This document shows, one piece after another, positions 47,201 through 59,628 of a DNA stretch of 64,000 nucleotides. The notes beneath the pieces were generated by a model. The model saw only the letters and a program-made list of their open reading frames with translations, searched no databases and was not told the origin of the DNA. Both the position numbers and the translations under genes were made by a program. Source of the stretch: Bretschneidera sinensis (lineage: Eukaryota; Streptophyta; Magnoliopsida; Brassicales; Akaniaceae); contig CM043697.1 in assembly GCA_023935145.1 (NCBI GenBank), forward strand, positions 44,164,501-44,228,500, read 5' to 3'. The first letter of the stretch is position 1; each line of letters starts with the position of its first letter.

Positions 47201-50200
47201 GAAATGAATGATCAATCCAGTAGAGTGAGTTGCAGCCCCATATATAGCCTAGATGATCAGTGAGGGTCAAGGAGGTTGAGGCAGACAGTAAGTGAGGAGG
47301 CTGCATAATTATAAAGCATTTTATCCTACATAATGATGAGCTCATCTAGGAGGTAACCAGCCCGTCTAGATCTACAACAGGAAATAGAGAATCATATCAT
47401 AAGTTCATAACCCTTTTCTCATGAAGCTGCAAAAATTATCTTCTTGTTACCTTTGTAATAAATATTGATTTGAATCCCTTAAAGTTTAACCAAGTCGCCA
47501 TAGTTTTTCCTTATAAGTCACACCATTATTAAGATTTCACTAAATTTTCACTTATTAAAAAAAAGATTTCCCTAAATTTTCTGTGGAGGCCTTGGCTCAA
47601 TGGTTAAGGCTGATACTTTGGGTCTTAAAAGGTCTCAGGTTTGAGTAGCGTGTGTGTTTTACCAATCAAAGAAAAAGAAAGAAAGATTTCACTAAATTTA
47701 AAATTCCTGGGGCACTTTGTATTCTGTAGCATCCATATTCTCCTTAAAGAGTTGGGAGCACATTCTAGCATCTCGAGTCAAGATAACTAGGCCATTCATT
47801 TACAACAAACAAATAGCAAGCTCATAGGGAGTTTCATGTGCCCTGCTGTAAACATGGAGGCATCATGTACTTAGGTGCATTGCCTTATCATGTCATCTAG
47901 TGTTGATGAGACGTATAGAGTTAGAGAGGCTCAGGTTTTTCAAAAAAAGGCCATGTGTGGCTTCACCCCCTTATGTATAAAAAAAGGCCATGTGTAGGAT
48001 ATCATGGGGACGTAAAGCCTCTCATTTGGTCTTCATAGAAGGCATGAATAGAACCATGACAGGTTAGAGAAGAGTTCTACACCCCTGCTGTTTCAAGTCC
48101 CATGATAAATAGGTCCGCATGTTACCATGCTTTGTCATTTTATCATCGTTCATTTATTTGTCATTATCATGTGTACTTCAGCCAACAGAGCCGAGTGTCT
48201 ATATTTCCTTGAGGCTTCTTTTTAAGCATGGCAATATACTAGTATAATCAAGGGTTTCAAGGCAATCAAGGTTGGATGTTAGCCCTGTCTTGACAACAAA
48301 TAGTGTTCTTTTGGACCCATACTTTTAGGGAAACAGTGAGTCTACTAGAAAGTTTTCTTGTGTCCATTGCCTTATTTTCCCTCGTGCGAAAATTTTGCGA
48401 AATTCATGTGTTTGAGACTAAATTTGTTGGACCCTTTAAGAGAGATTTGGACCGTAAACCCTTTTTTTCTTTTCGAATAAGTTGGGGCAATAGGAATATG
48501 TTGAGCAGTGGCTGAAGTGAGAAAAAGAGAAAGGAAAAGAGGTGCAGACACAATGTGACGAACCGTGCTCAATCTTTTTGAGTTACTTGTTTAAAGTGGT
48601 TTTTAGTAAGATGTCAACACGAATTCAAAATCGGTAAGTATTGTAGGTTGATCACTGCAGTAACTAAAGATGGAGAACAAATGTCAGTATATGAACTATC
48701 AGTGAAATACTGAGATGAATCCAAGACAAAAATTTGAAAATTTCTGCTTTTGGACTTCTTCATGTTAGGGGCTGTAACTGAACTGGTGTGATAGCACCCA
48801 TGCTTTTGTACCAATTTTTAGAGATTAGAGTAATAATACATACTAAAGCTATGTACTGGAAGATGTCCAAGAAGAAATGTTAACTTTTGTCTTCGATTGA
48901 TCTTGGTATTTTTCTGGCGGTTCATAAACTAACTATGGTAAACATATTTATTAATGCGGTGACTGACCTACAATACTTGTCCATTTTGAATTCATTCTCA
49001 CATCCTACTCCTTATACCTTTTAAAGAAGTATCTTGATTAGTGAGTGAGTGTAGTTCTATACATTATGTCTGCCCTGCTTTGATGTCATTTTCTCCTCCG
49101 GTATCTTCCTTTCACTTCAACCATTGTTTATTAGGTTCCGATTCCTCCATTTCAATGTCAAGGTTAAATGGAGTCTTCTTGTGTGGTTATGAATTCTCCA
49201 TTGTTATTTGGTTTGCTTTTGTTTAATGACCCATTTCAAGGTTGACTCAAGCCCATGATTTTGAATTGTATCGTGAACTTATGATTTTGAATTGTTATTT
49301 CCATTTATGACTATGACAGAGATGTTAAATGGGTACCAGTAAGAATTTTGAGTTTGGGAGTTTAGAGTCTCCAGTATCGGAATGAGGAGGTAGGCTTTGT
49401 TGTTAGCATTCATATTGGTGCACGTGTCTTTAAGCATGAGATCTAAAGGCAATATATATGTAAAGGAGTATTACCCTTTTGTTTTTCTCAACAACCGATT
49501 TTTTTTTTTGTTTCTTTTCGTAGTTATAATATAAAAACTTTTACATATACATTAGTCATACCAAGCAGGATTTGATTTTGTACAAATCCCAATATGACAG
49601 TATGTTTTTGAGTTTCGTGGCATATAAAATTGATGCGTCCTTTAGAGCACAAAATGGTAAACTAGCGGTGCATTTCAAGTAAAATTATTGACGATCCACA
49701 GCGGTCTAGTCGCTGCTCCAAATTTTAAAATATTATTTAAAAAGTAAAAAAATAAACCTATTATATAAAGTAACATAAATCTCCAACATACATAATATTA
49801 ACCCTAATTATTTTTATTATAAGACAGACAATTATAACATCAATTTTTTCTTAATTTTCATTAAAATTATAACAATATCCTATTAGAGTGTTAAAATTAA
49901 TATTTAATTAAATGGTCATATATGTGTGCGGGTCATAATTGTGTCAAACCAACATAGGTAATTAACTATGTCACCCATGTGCCATTTTCGGGTTGGCCAC
50001 CTGCGACACGACACAATCATTTCGTGCCATAATCATGTTGACACGATTACGACATGAGCACGATTAAGGTAAACCCATACCCACTTATTCCATGTCGCAT
50101 TTGTGTTGTGACCAATATTGGCCTTGTGTGGGAGTTGCTTAAATGCAACTTAAAAAAACTTAAGTTTTGGTGATTTAAGCAACTCCCCAATATCGCCATT

Positions 50201-51214
50201 GTCACACCCCTACATGAATGTCAAAATTTTCTTGAAGCTTACTTTTGAGCATGGTGATATACAACGTGGGATATCCAGCCCTTTCTTGACTCCAATTCAG
50301 GATTCTGGGCTTATCCTTTTGGGGAAATGGCGAGTCTTAGGCAACTAGAAAGCTTTTCTAGTGTTTGTTGCCTTATTTTCCCTCTTCATGTTCTGCTTGA
50401 GACTTTGAGGAAGTTAGACCTTTGGAGGTTATTTGGGCTGTAAACCTTTTTAAAGTACACAGTCTCTGTCTCTCTCTCTCATGTGCCCTTAAGGCTTAAG
50501 AGAAGCATCTGTTTCTGCTCTCTTTGTTAGGAATTGCACTGATGTGTCTTTTGGAGATTTCAACTAGTGGTTTGCCTTAAGTTCATTTTTCTTTACACAG
50601 TCTCCAATCAATGTGGTTGGGGATGGTTTGGGAGAGGTGGCTCCTTGGAAATTTAGTTTTTCTTTTCTATTTCTTTATTCTCAATTTTTTGGGTATTGAG
50701 TTGACATTGATTTAATATACCCACATGCATCGAGCTACTGGGTAGTTGATGATTTGATTCTTTAAGAGCCAGATCTTTTTTTCATGATTATCTGTAATGT
50801 TTTTCTTAAGCTGTTGAAGTAATCAGGCTTCATAATTTTTTCTGATTGCTATGTCGTGCATTCAATAGATAAATTCTGTGAATTGCTACATGATAAGCTG
50901 CAATGCATAATGTTTTTAATAAGCTGCAATGCATACTTAGGCAAACTTTTATTGTGATGCAGGGCCCTCTTTCATCTATCTTTCCCGTTGAGAATCGAAA
51001 CACGCAAGTGACAATGAAGGCGTTGAAGAATCATCTAGACCGAACAAAAAGTCTTCCATTTGTGAAGCGAATTTCCGATTTTCATTTGCTGCTCTTTCTT
51101 GCCCGGTTTCTTGACCTCTCTGATGTTCCTGCATTGGCAGACTGTGTTCATACGCAGACTCCAGTACCAGAAGGTTATCAGCTTCTAATCGAATCTTTGG
51201 CCAGTACTTCTTGA
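44253..51214 (+). CDS. NPL4: NPL4-like protein (CDC48-UFD1-NPL4 ubiquitin pathway)
   Basis: Two exons: 44253-45236 and 50963-51214, joined in phase 0 (CATCAG|GTAC ... GATGCAG|GGCC), giving 411 aa, close to the usual length of plant NPL4-like proteins. The N-terminal ubiquitin-like/UBX-like part (~1-85, MLRIRSRDGLERVTV...) is followed by a linker with GSFGRKMTMDDLIAKQMRV and an MPN-like NPL4 domain (~130-300; VSFDRDCANAFQHYVNDSLA, KRGGFMYGTV, RRVGFIFTQT). No metal-binding JAMM motif is seen, as expected, and the C-terminal NZF finger of animal NPL4 is absent, also usual in plants. Family role: with UFD1 it recruits CDC48 to ubiquitinated substrates for extraction and degradation. ATG 44253 is followed directly by a second ATG. 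Exon GC is clearly higher than the intron. The intron of 5,726 bp is unusually long. Confidence 0.93.
46029..46944. mobile_element. Harbinger-like non-autonomous element in the NPL4 intron
   Basis: The terminal inverted repeats GTGTCCGTTTGGTT and GAGTCCGTTTGGTT differ at one of 14 positions and are flanked by TTA on both sides (46026-46028 and 46945-46947), the 3-bp target of PIF/Harbinger elements. It is 916 bp with no transposase. The interior (46290-46440) is GC-rich and holds a 33-bp direct repeat (GTTGCCCTGCGTGGC...) followed by a (TC)n tract. Confidence 0.75.
47580..47683 (+). mobile_element. tRNA-derived SINE in the NPL4 intron
   Basis: A pol III A-box-like TTGGCTCAATGG (47592-47603) and B-box-like AGGTTTGAGTAG (47637-47648) are 45 bp apart, followed by an A-rich AAAGAAAAAGAAAGAA end. 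It is flanked by 16-bp repeats AGATTTC(C/A)CTAAATTT (47564-47579 and 47684-47699, one mismatch). Confidence 0.75.
48204..50455 (+). repeat. Diverged direct duplication inside the NPL4 intron
   Basis: 48204-48470 and 50215-50455 are similar over ~250 bp: CTTGAGGCTTCTTTTTAAGC vs CTTGAAGCTTACTTTTGAGC, TTGCCTTATTTTCCCTC in both, and TTTGAGAC/CTTGAGAC. They lie about 2 kb apart in the same orientation. Confidence 0.7.
49915..50110. repeat. Fragment of a dispersed plant repeat rich in ACACGA words
   Basis: Contains CTGCGACACGACACAATC, TGACACGATTACGACATGAG and similar words, a pattern recalled from widespread plant LTR-type repeats. No ends were identified. Confidence 0.35.
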
Positions 51215-52480
51215 ATGCCCTTTGTCGAACTAATACACCTTATAATCATGACAACATGGAAATTGAATTTGTGAAAACCGCAGATGGAATCCCCATTACT
51301 TTCTAATGTCAAGCATGGTGTCAGAGGGGCTCTGTGCCCTAGCAGTTAAAGTTCATATGATAGTTGGATGCACAAGGGGTTTTTAACTTCATACCCAAGT
51401 TCAAAGTTCAAACATTATGTTGATAATTTGTTCTGATAGTCTATGTTTATCTGAATCGATAATGTATTTATAGTTGAGTGTTTTAGTAATTTTTTTTGAT
51501 GGTTCAGTGTGTTTTAGAAATTAAATCAGCTGCAACCAGATGTTAGGGCTGGTATCATAATGCGTGTATTACGCTTAAAATAATTTGCTTTTAATATGGT
51601 TACTTGAAGCGTCAACAGATGGCCGCTCCCTAACCTTTGCTAAATTTAATTGCGGTGAAATTGATTTTCCACTGAAAACTCACTGGAAGGTTGTATCATT
51701 TTACAGTTTGCTGACAGCATCGGCGAGGCTATTTTATCCTGGTTCATCAATTTGTTCTGCTGGAGAATCGGGCCAGCATTGGCTTAGTTACCGTTTGCTT
51801 TTTCAGTTTATAATTTTTTCAACGGTTTTTGGTTCAGTTTTTTAGAATTATTTGTCATCTTTTGTAATCTTTCACAAGCGTTTAATTTAGCTTTTATTTA
51901 TAAAAAAAAATAAATTTTTTCTTTAACTTTTTCCACCATTACTGGTGAATGAAGATGGATTTATTTTATTAAAAAAAATAGAAATAAATAGAAATTGTAA
52001 TATTTTGCCCAGCTCTGAGTTGTCCTACGGTATTGCATGATATAGTTCATATTTTAGGTTTTGTAGTGTCCAAGGTCACAGGTTGTTGAGCAGGCTCATA
52101 ACCTTGCCCAATTTTGCTAGAAAAAAAGTGTGTTAACTGGTGTTATATTCCAGATCAATGTAGAGTTTCTTCTTTTATTAAAAAAAAAAATAAGTTATGA
52201 ATAAGATAGTGTTCCTTTTACGATTTTACCCCTCACGCTAAATAAGATGGATAATTCAATAATGTTATTGCGAGTATTTTTCTTTTTAATTTATACATGA
52301 CACCTGCAAATATTTGAACCTCAAAATTTATGTTTCCACATAATATTACGGGGAAAAAAGAAACAGAAAGGAGAGATAACATTACACATTACTACATTAA
52401 CCTAAAATGAATTGTTTTAATTTCTAAGTAACAACAACTGACTGAGGTGAAGCATTTTTGACTTGTTAGTTTGCCTAAAC
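51215..52480. other. NPL4 3' UTR and flank
   Basis: AT-rich; no gene recognised. The open frame 51585-51845 has no family signature. A weak tRNA-like segment near 51330-51410 was not accepted as a SINE. Confidence 0.5.
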
Positions 52481-54110
52481 ACCAGAGATTAAAGCTCCAT
52501 AATGTCTAAGCTTGTCTTCTTACCAAAATGCTTTTAGTCCTAGTAGATCCATTCATGATTATCGCGCATGAGGTCTTGCATTCAGTATATGAGAAATTAA
52601 AAGGGATTTTTGGAGGCATGGCATTGAAACTTGACTTTGCAAAGGCTTATGATAAAATTGAATGGGGTTTATTTTATACTATTGCAAAGACATGGATTTT
52701 CACCCAACTAGATTCAATGGATCATGCAACGTCTTCTTTTAGAATTCTAGTCAATGGTCATCTTTCAAATAAAATTATTCCTTCTAGAGGCCTTAAACAA
52801 AGGGATCGATCATATTTGTTTATTTTGTGTAATAAAGTGTTGGTTATGCACTGCATGAAAAATCGATATCGGCTCTTAAATGTTATAGATCTGGATCTTG
52901 TAGTCCTATTTCTTGCTTTGCTATTGACTGTTTTTTTATTTTTATTTTTATAAGCAACTGATAGGAGTTGTGCTAAACTTTACTTTCTCATTGAATCTTA
53001 TTGTGTTACTTCTTGAGAATATATTGATTTGGGTAAATCTTCAATGCTATTCTCTACAAGTGTTTCTTCTATTGTTGCTAGGGATTTTCCTACAACATTT
53101 CAGATCCTTTAGTTTGAATTGCTCCAAATAGACACAAAACTCTATGCAGATTTTACCAGTCTAACTTCATTACATGTCACATTTTTACTAGCTTTTTATG
53201 TCACTGTTTATTTTGGTGATCTCTTTCATTACCGTATTTAACACCTACTACCATTCAGAAACAAATTCTTGGAATTCCACTCTCTTTGTTTCCTCTTGTT
53301 AAAGACATATCTGTGTGGAATGGTAAATCTTCTTCTTTCTCTGTCCGAAATGGCTGTTCTTATCTTTTCTCTAAATTTAACCCCCCCTCCTTCACCCTCT
53401 TTACTTGGCATTCCATATAGTCATTTCATACTTTTCCAAAAGTGAAAATTTTCAAGTGGTTACTTGCTCATGATCGATTGCCCACAACGTCAGACATATT
53501 GTTCCTCATTCAAATTGTTCTCTTTGTGATTGTCTTGTTGAATCTTCTGAACATGTAATTAATGAATGTTCTGTGTTTACTCCTTTAAAAGGTCGCGTTT
53601 GATAATGCTCATGTTATTACATCTTTTCTTTTTTAGCATTCCAATGATCTTTTAGCCCATTTGCTGAAATCCAATCAAACTGTTTATGGGATGGAGAAAT
53701 CGAAAAAAGTCATTTGGACATTTGGCACATGTTTACTGGAAATTTATTTCTTCTCCCTTTATTAAACTTCAACACTGATAATCCGAGGGATGCAAGATGA
53801 GGGGAGATTTCCGGGGATTCCAATCAAAGATTTTCTTATTGCTTGCAGTGTTAACATGGGCTTTTACATCAATGCTGTTGCTAAACTTTGGACAATTAGA
53901 TTTGAATCATCTTTAGCGTTGGAATCTAATTTTCAAAATGTTATAATAGGAACAGATTCCATGGTGGTAGTTTCTTTTTTGACAGGAACAGACCAAAGAA
54001 GCTTTGGAGCAGGAACTTTTTCTGTAAAATTGTTTCCAGCTTAACTGATCACATTTGTGATACAAAAATTGAATGTAGTAATCTAGACCCTTAGTCTAGA
54101 GAATTTAAAA
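52480..54110 (+). pseudogene. LINE (L1-type) non-LTR retrotransposon relic
   Basis: The RT part at 52528-52953 has AHEVLHSVYEKLKG, MALKLDFAKAYDKIEW, FRILVNGHLS and the PSRGLKQRD...LFILCNKVL block typical of plant L1 RT. Around 53330-53580 broken frames resemble the zinc-binding zf-RVT region (NGKSSSFSVRNG; FPKVKIFKWLLAHDRLPTT), and 53790-54044 resembles an RNase H-like tail (AVAKLWTIRFESSLALES; IIGTDSMVVVSFL). Endonuclease and 5' parts are missing; stops are frequent. Confidence 0.75.
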
Positions 54111-54235
54111 ATTGCACCATCTGTAATATTTCTTTTTTTTTTTTGAAAAGGCACCATCGGTAATATTGAATGAGTATTAAACTTTCTAGTAAATATATTA
54201 CATCATTTATCTTAAAAAACAGATAAAATGAAGAA

Positions 54236-55830
54236 AAAAAATTAAAAATTTACGCCGAAGTAGGAAAATTAGACTTAAACAAAGAAAGTAAACAATTGTT
54301 AAAAATGGTTGAACTAGGATTAAAAACCCTTCCTACCGAAAAACATGATATGTGGATGTGATTAGGAAGAGTTTAAAACCAATGCTAAAGAACATATAAA
54401 AGTCCTAGGAGAAGAAAATGTTTTATCTAAGAGAAGATATCATAAATAAATGGGAAGAAGCAAAAACAGTTGAGGAAATGATATACTGGAAAAAAAACCA
54501 CAAGAATTAGGCTATCCTAACGGAGAAAAAATACATATGGTAAATTCTGAAAATGGTGAAGGAAATTCTAAGAACAATGAGGAGGATTGGGATGATAAAG
54601 CTATTAATGATTATTCTAGGTAATATGTTGAATTTCTAAAAGCTTAAAAGGAAGAACTAAAGAAAGGAAAGGAAGGAAATGAAAATTTTAAGAGTAAAAC
54701 CAGAATATTCATTTGGATTTGCTAGAGAAACACAACAATAAAACTTAAAGGTGAAGTGGAACAAGAAAATATAAAACGTTTGTTATGAACGAATTTCTAC
54801 CAAACCCAGATAAAAAAATTACAAGCAATAGCAACTATCACTGTATACTTAGATATAAACTGCACAATAGATCCAAAAAAGCTTATAAAACATTGGGTTC
54901 AAGCGAGTGAATTAGTACTAAAAGAAAATACCAATTGAGATTAGGAATTCGTTAAGTAATATCTTAAAGCAATGTTGAGAGGTAATGTCGAAAACTTTTG
55001 GGAAAGATATAAAGATGCTCTTAATTTCGATGCTCGAACTAGAGAAAACATTAATTAACCTACTGGATATCAAAAGAATTAAAAATAGAATTTTGCAGAG
55101 AACAAGATGTAGAAGGGCCATTTGAAAAAAAGTATTAGAAAAAAATTGACAAAACTAAGAATTCGTAACACGATTGAGTTTGTTGAATATCTATGCGAAT
55201 GTTATTTGAATAGATCAATTCTTCCAAAAATTACTTGATCCCTGAAATACCTTAATATCGAGAAAAAAATTGATAAGTATTTGAAAGAAGACGATGATAG
55301 AATAGATACATTAGGATTGAGAATCCAATTTATGAGAAAAACATTAAGAGACTTCTGCGCATATAATTTAGCTATGAAAGATTTTGAGAAAAGACTGGGT
55401 GATAGCATAGATAAGAAAAGTTGTGCTTACTTTGCAGATATGCCAAGAGGGTACGAAAAATTAAATAAAAAGAGAAATACAAAAGGTATTTTAGAAAAAT
55501 AGATAAAAATGATATAAAAACTTCAAAAGGGTTTTAACAATAAAGAGTTCTTTAAGAGAAAAAGAAGCTATAATAAAAACCCTCATTGCCCATCAGAAAA
55601 ACCTAAATCTGAATGTACTTGTTGGATTTGCAAGGAAAAAATGACAAGTATCTCTTGATTGTCCTAAGAGAAACCCTAAGAAAAATGTAAAAATGATTAA
55701 AAGCTTTCAAAGAATTAGATTCAGAATTATAATTAGTGTCGACAAATGAAATATCAGTTAATAAGAGTATCTTTGATTTGGAAAGTATAGACAAAGAAGC
55801 TGAAGAAGAAGAACGCTATGAACCTTAAGA
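54236..55830 (+). pseudogene. Endogenous pararetrovirus: coat-protein-like region
   Basis: A Lys/Glu/Asn-rich stretch broken by many stops and frameshifts, ending in a zinc-knuckle-like CTCWICKEK (about 55617-55643), as in caulimovirid coat proteins. The best open piece is 55281-55502. It is upstream of, and same strand as, the movement-protein-like frame. Assigned by composition, knuckle and position; identity is moderate. Confidence 0.5.
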
Positions 55831-56668
55831 ATGATGAGAGAAGAATCTTCTTATGAGAACACAAGCTTAAGAGAGAGATATAATTCACATGAAAGTTATG
55901 AAAAAGAAAACTATGATGAAGAGATGGGAAACCAGAAGTTACCAGATAGAAAAAAGAGTGACATCTATAAAATGAGTATTTTTTATATAAAAACTAAACT
56001 TAGCATAGACATTATTGCAAGAACAACCTGAGTTGAACAAACAAAAGAAGGAAGTTTGATGATTTGACTAGTAAGATCTAAAAAATGAGCTAATAGTGGC
56101 TATAAATTTGTTTATATTGCACTAATCCAAGTAGGAATGTGCCCATTATACAAAAGAAAAAATGGTAGATTCACTCATGTTAGCTTGTGTGCTCGATTGT
56201 AGACATCTTAAGCTTAAAGACACTCTAATAGGAAGAGGACATGCTAATTTGTATAATGATCCAATAATGTTCAATGTTTATCCGCATTATCATATAAGCT
56301 TAAAAGATAAAGACTTTTATAAAAGCATTATGGTAAAACTTCAAAAAAGAAACATAAACATGCTAAGAGGAAGTCATAATCTAACAATACATTATAGGAT
56401 CTTTTACAAATTAACAAATACCGTCAATCCAAGTTTTAGAAAGGAACCAGTGGATGTGGTACTATGGCAGAGTGATACACCATATACCAAAAGACTAGGA
56501 CCAGGAAATCTTGCATGGAAAGACTTAGAATTCCCTAAAAAATGGTTCTTAGAAAATGTACGATCTATCTCTAGAAGAAGCACTAGTACATGGCTAGAAC
56601 TAGAAACAACTCCAGATGGAAAACTAATGGTTAGTTACTTTAATGGAAAAGAAAAAAAGACAAAATAA
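55831..56668 (+). pseudogene. Endogenous pararetrovirus: movement-protein-like region
   Basis: The open frame 56162-56668 has a DPIMFNVYPHYHISLKDKD segment, a GSHNLTIHYRIFYKLTN segment and a PKKWFLENV segment, resembling the 30K-type movement protein of Caulimoviridae. A further open piece at 55831-56031 precedes it out of frame. In living relatives this protein widens plasmodesmata for cell-to-cell spread. This copy is an inactive genomic fossil with stops between segments. Confidence 0.6.
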
Positions 56669-56689
56669 TAGGATATAAAGAGGTTAAGC

Positions 56690-57304
56690 TTCCTGTGCGA
56701 GAAAAGATATTAATAATCCAAGAATATGATTGGATACCTGAATAGAAAAGAAAACGAAATCCTCATTATCAAGCTTTGTTACAAGAACAACAAAAGCAAA
56801 CCATTTATGAGTGTATAGAAAAGGAAACTAATAAAATAAAAAAAGTCATGAAGGGAACTAAAACCTCGAAAAATAGCACTTATATAAAAGTAAAATTTGA
56901 TTTCAATGGTTATCACAAATATACCATAGATGCATTAGTAGATACTGGAGCTGCTTGTATGTTAGGATAACCTAATATTCTATCACGTCAATATTAGATA
57001 AAGGCTCCACCTAAGAAGCTTAGAACTACAAATGGTCAAACAATTGAATTAAACTATGGCTAAAAACATCCCTATATATTTAGATGACCATGTCTTTGTT
57101 ATAGAACAATTGTGAAATTTTATTGGTTTAGATGAAGACTTAGTCATGGGAAATAATTTCTTGAAATAGAGAGAAATTCGTAGTGCAACACTATGACTAT
57201 ATTCAATTAAGAACACCCTGAGTTCACCTCTACACTTAAAGAAGTTGGACAAAAATACCTTATTGGATTTAAACTACAATCTATGGTTGAAAAAACTGTG
57301 ATTT
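56690..57304 (+). pseudogene. Endogenous pararetrovirus: aspartic protease region
   Basis: The open frame 56776-56970 ends with YTIDALVDTGAACML, containing the D-T-G of retroviral-type aspartic proteases, and continues in broken frames to 57304. The reverse transcriptase expected next is absent: the sequence is interrupted at 57305 by the start of a Tekay LTR. Confidence 0.6.
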
Positions 57305-57366
57305 TGTAATACCCATGTTCTTAAAGTAAAGATAAAGAAGTAATTTGATAGATATTATATGGAGTT

Positions 57367-57408
<42 letters not shown>

Positions 57409-57589
57409 GATTTACTATTATGAAAAAAAAAACATATGGAAGCGTCTAAGTGTGGTTACAAAGAAGAAGAAGAAAAAGCTAGAAACCGGGACGCTAAGCA
57501 TCCAGGTGTAGTAAACTTCATTTCAAAGTGTCTTGCATGCAAGACACTTTGGAAACAACAGAAAGAAAACAAACTGCAAGGCGGTTTTG

Positions 57590-57629
<40 letters not shown>

Positions 57630-59388
57630 TTTTGATAGTTTATTAAAACTTAGTTTCTCTCTTTCAAATTACTCTACTTCTTTAAACACTTGGGGACTGA
57701 AAGAAAGGTTGAAAGGTTGAAAGATTGAAATTTTGAAGAAGTTTACGAGAGAATTTTAAAGAGATTCAAGGGAAGCTTTAAGAAAAACAAAAGATAATAA
57801 TGTGAATTTTATTTTTGAAATTAAGCATGCATGAAAATACTCGGAATTTGATGTAGAAATTTAAAGGTACGAATTATGGAAGAATTGAAGAATAAATTAG
57901 AAATTTTAATATAAATACTATGTCAAGTGTTGACGATCAACAATCGGGTGAAGTTGCTGAAAGGAGCGGGAAAGACAATGAGGTGATCCATGAGCAGCTT
58001 TAAGTGCTATGTGGTGAGTTAGATTTACTTTTAGTAATCAAAACCAATAAAGATATGAATTATGATATTTGAATAAATGGGTGAATTATAATGATTTAAT
58101 GATGTATTTTCTGTTATACATGAAAATTGAGTGATTTATTGATTAGGAATTAGAAAGTATGTTGAATATTAATTATATAATAATTTATATTTTTAAAAGG
58201 ATGGATGAATGAAAAATATGCTGAAAAGTTTTATGAAATTTTTGAAAAATATGAACGAAAAGTTGATATGATATATGAGGAGACAATCTAATAAATATGA
58301 TAAAAATAATCTTGAGAAAAAGCTAGATAGTTGAATTGAATGCTTGGAAGTATGCTTACTTGCTAATTATTACTCATATGCATAAAAGAAAAGACCAGGA
58401 AAGCAGCTAGTCCAACTGAAAAGATCAGGAAAGTAGTTGGTCTAGCTGAAACATGTCGATATGTGTGAAGACATTCCCAGATGATAATATGAAATAATCC
58501 GATGAGAAAGAAAGAAAGAAAATTTAAATTCATGCATTGTATTTGTTTTAAATATTGATTATTATTGACTGAGATGCTAAAGTATCAGTCCTGATTGTAA
58601 AATGATTGATAGACAAATGAGTCTCATAAAGAGATAGATATGATGAGAAAGAAATGTGAAAGTATGATATGATAAAAATTATTTGATTGATTGATTATAT
58701 GCTACGAACCTCATAATAAGGTAAATAATGATGTTAAATTGATAATCTCGAGATGATTAAATATATGATTAAAAAATTGATATGTTTGATGATTAATTTA
58801 AGAAGAGATTGATAAATGGTTAGAATTATGATATGATTAGTGATAATAAAATGTTATTATTGAATTTATATGAGATAATGAATGAATGAATATTGGAAGA
58901 TTATGTGAAGGATTAAATTATTATATGAGAAGAAATAGGTGATTGATATTGATGAATTAGAAATAATTGAATTATAAAAAGTGACTGGAAGTATATAATC
59001 GAGTATTTCTAGTAAATTTAATTCACTGAGCTTGTAAAGCTCACTCCTTATTGTTGAAAATTTTCAGGCAGCGAGTAGGGCAGATAGAGTTTAGAGCTGA
59101 TATCAGAAGTAATTACTTTAAGTAGGTCCCATGGTCAAGTCCTAAGACATTGTAAGAAAGAAGAAAGAAAATTTATAACAAAATCTTTTCGTGCATTTTG
59201 TTATATTTATATATTGTTTTTTTTATAGAAGAATGATGATGTATCTCATCTAAAAAGAGTTGAGGATTGGATGTAATTTTTAATTTCAGTTGATGTATTT
59301 TTATATTGTTGCATATATGTGTCGTGTTGGGAATTCAAAATGTGACGACACCGTCTCGGGGGTGGCCAACCTAAGATGGGCTGTTACA
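57305..59388 (+). repeat. 5' LTR of a Tekay/Del-type element (copy 2, plus)
   Basis: Starts TGTAATACCC and ends GGGCTGTTACA; 2,084 bp. A PBS follows, so it is a 5' LTR. It is homologous to the minus-strand LTRs at 39710-41830 and 61984-64000. It carries two (TA)n tracts, at about 57371-57404 and at the TATA position 57592-57625. Confidence 0.88.
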
Positions 59389-59392
59389 ATTT

Positions 59393-59404
59393 TGGTATCA
59401 GAGC
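59393..59404 (+). other. Primer-binding site (initiator Met tRNA)
   Basis: TGGTATCAGAGC starts four bases after the LTR end. It is the classical complement of the 3' end of plant initiator tRNA-Met, used by most chromoviruses and copia elements. Confidence 0.9.
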
Positions 59405-59489
59405 ATTAGATTTTATGGTTCTGTAGACTGCATAAAAAATTTAAAGAAGTGGAAGATTTAAATAAACTATATGTTAATGCAGAGTCTGA

Positions 59490-59628
59490 GGATGATATGT
59501 GGACGTGCTAGAGCTAGAGGTAGAGTTCTGAATCAAAGAGGACGTGGTAGACCCCCAATATTTAGAAGAGCTTAAGCGGAGGGAGAGGTTGAGTCTGTGG
59601 TTCATGCAAGGGAACATGTTATGTAAAC
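59490..59628 (+). pseudogene. Start of Tekay gag
   Basis: An Arg/Gly-rich beginning (GRARARGRVLNQRGRGRPP) typical of Tekay/Del gag N-termini, with a stop soon after, cut at about 59628 by a later insertion. Confidence 0.6.

Noticed and set aside
51330..51420. Possible second SINE with tRNA-like boxes
   Set aside because: The box match is weak and no flanking target duplication was found.
51585..51845. 86-aa ORF downstream of NPL4 as an extra exon
   Set aside because: No family similarity, and NPL4 has its normal C-terminus and stop at 51214.
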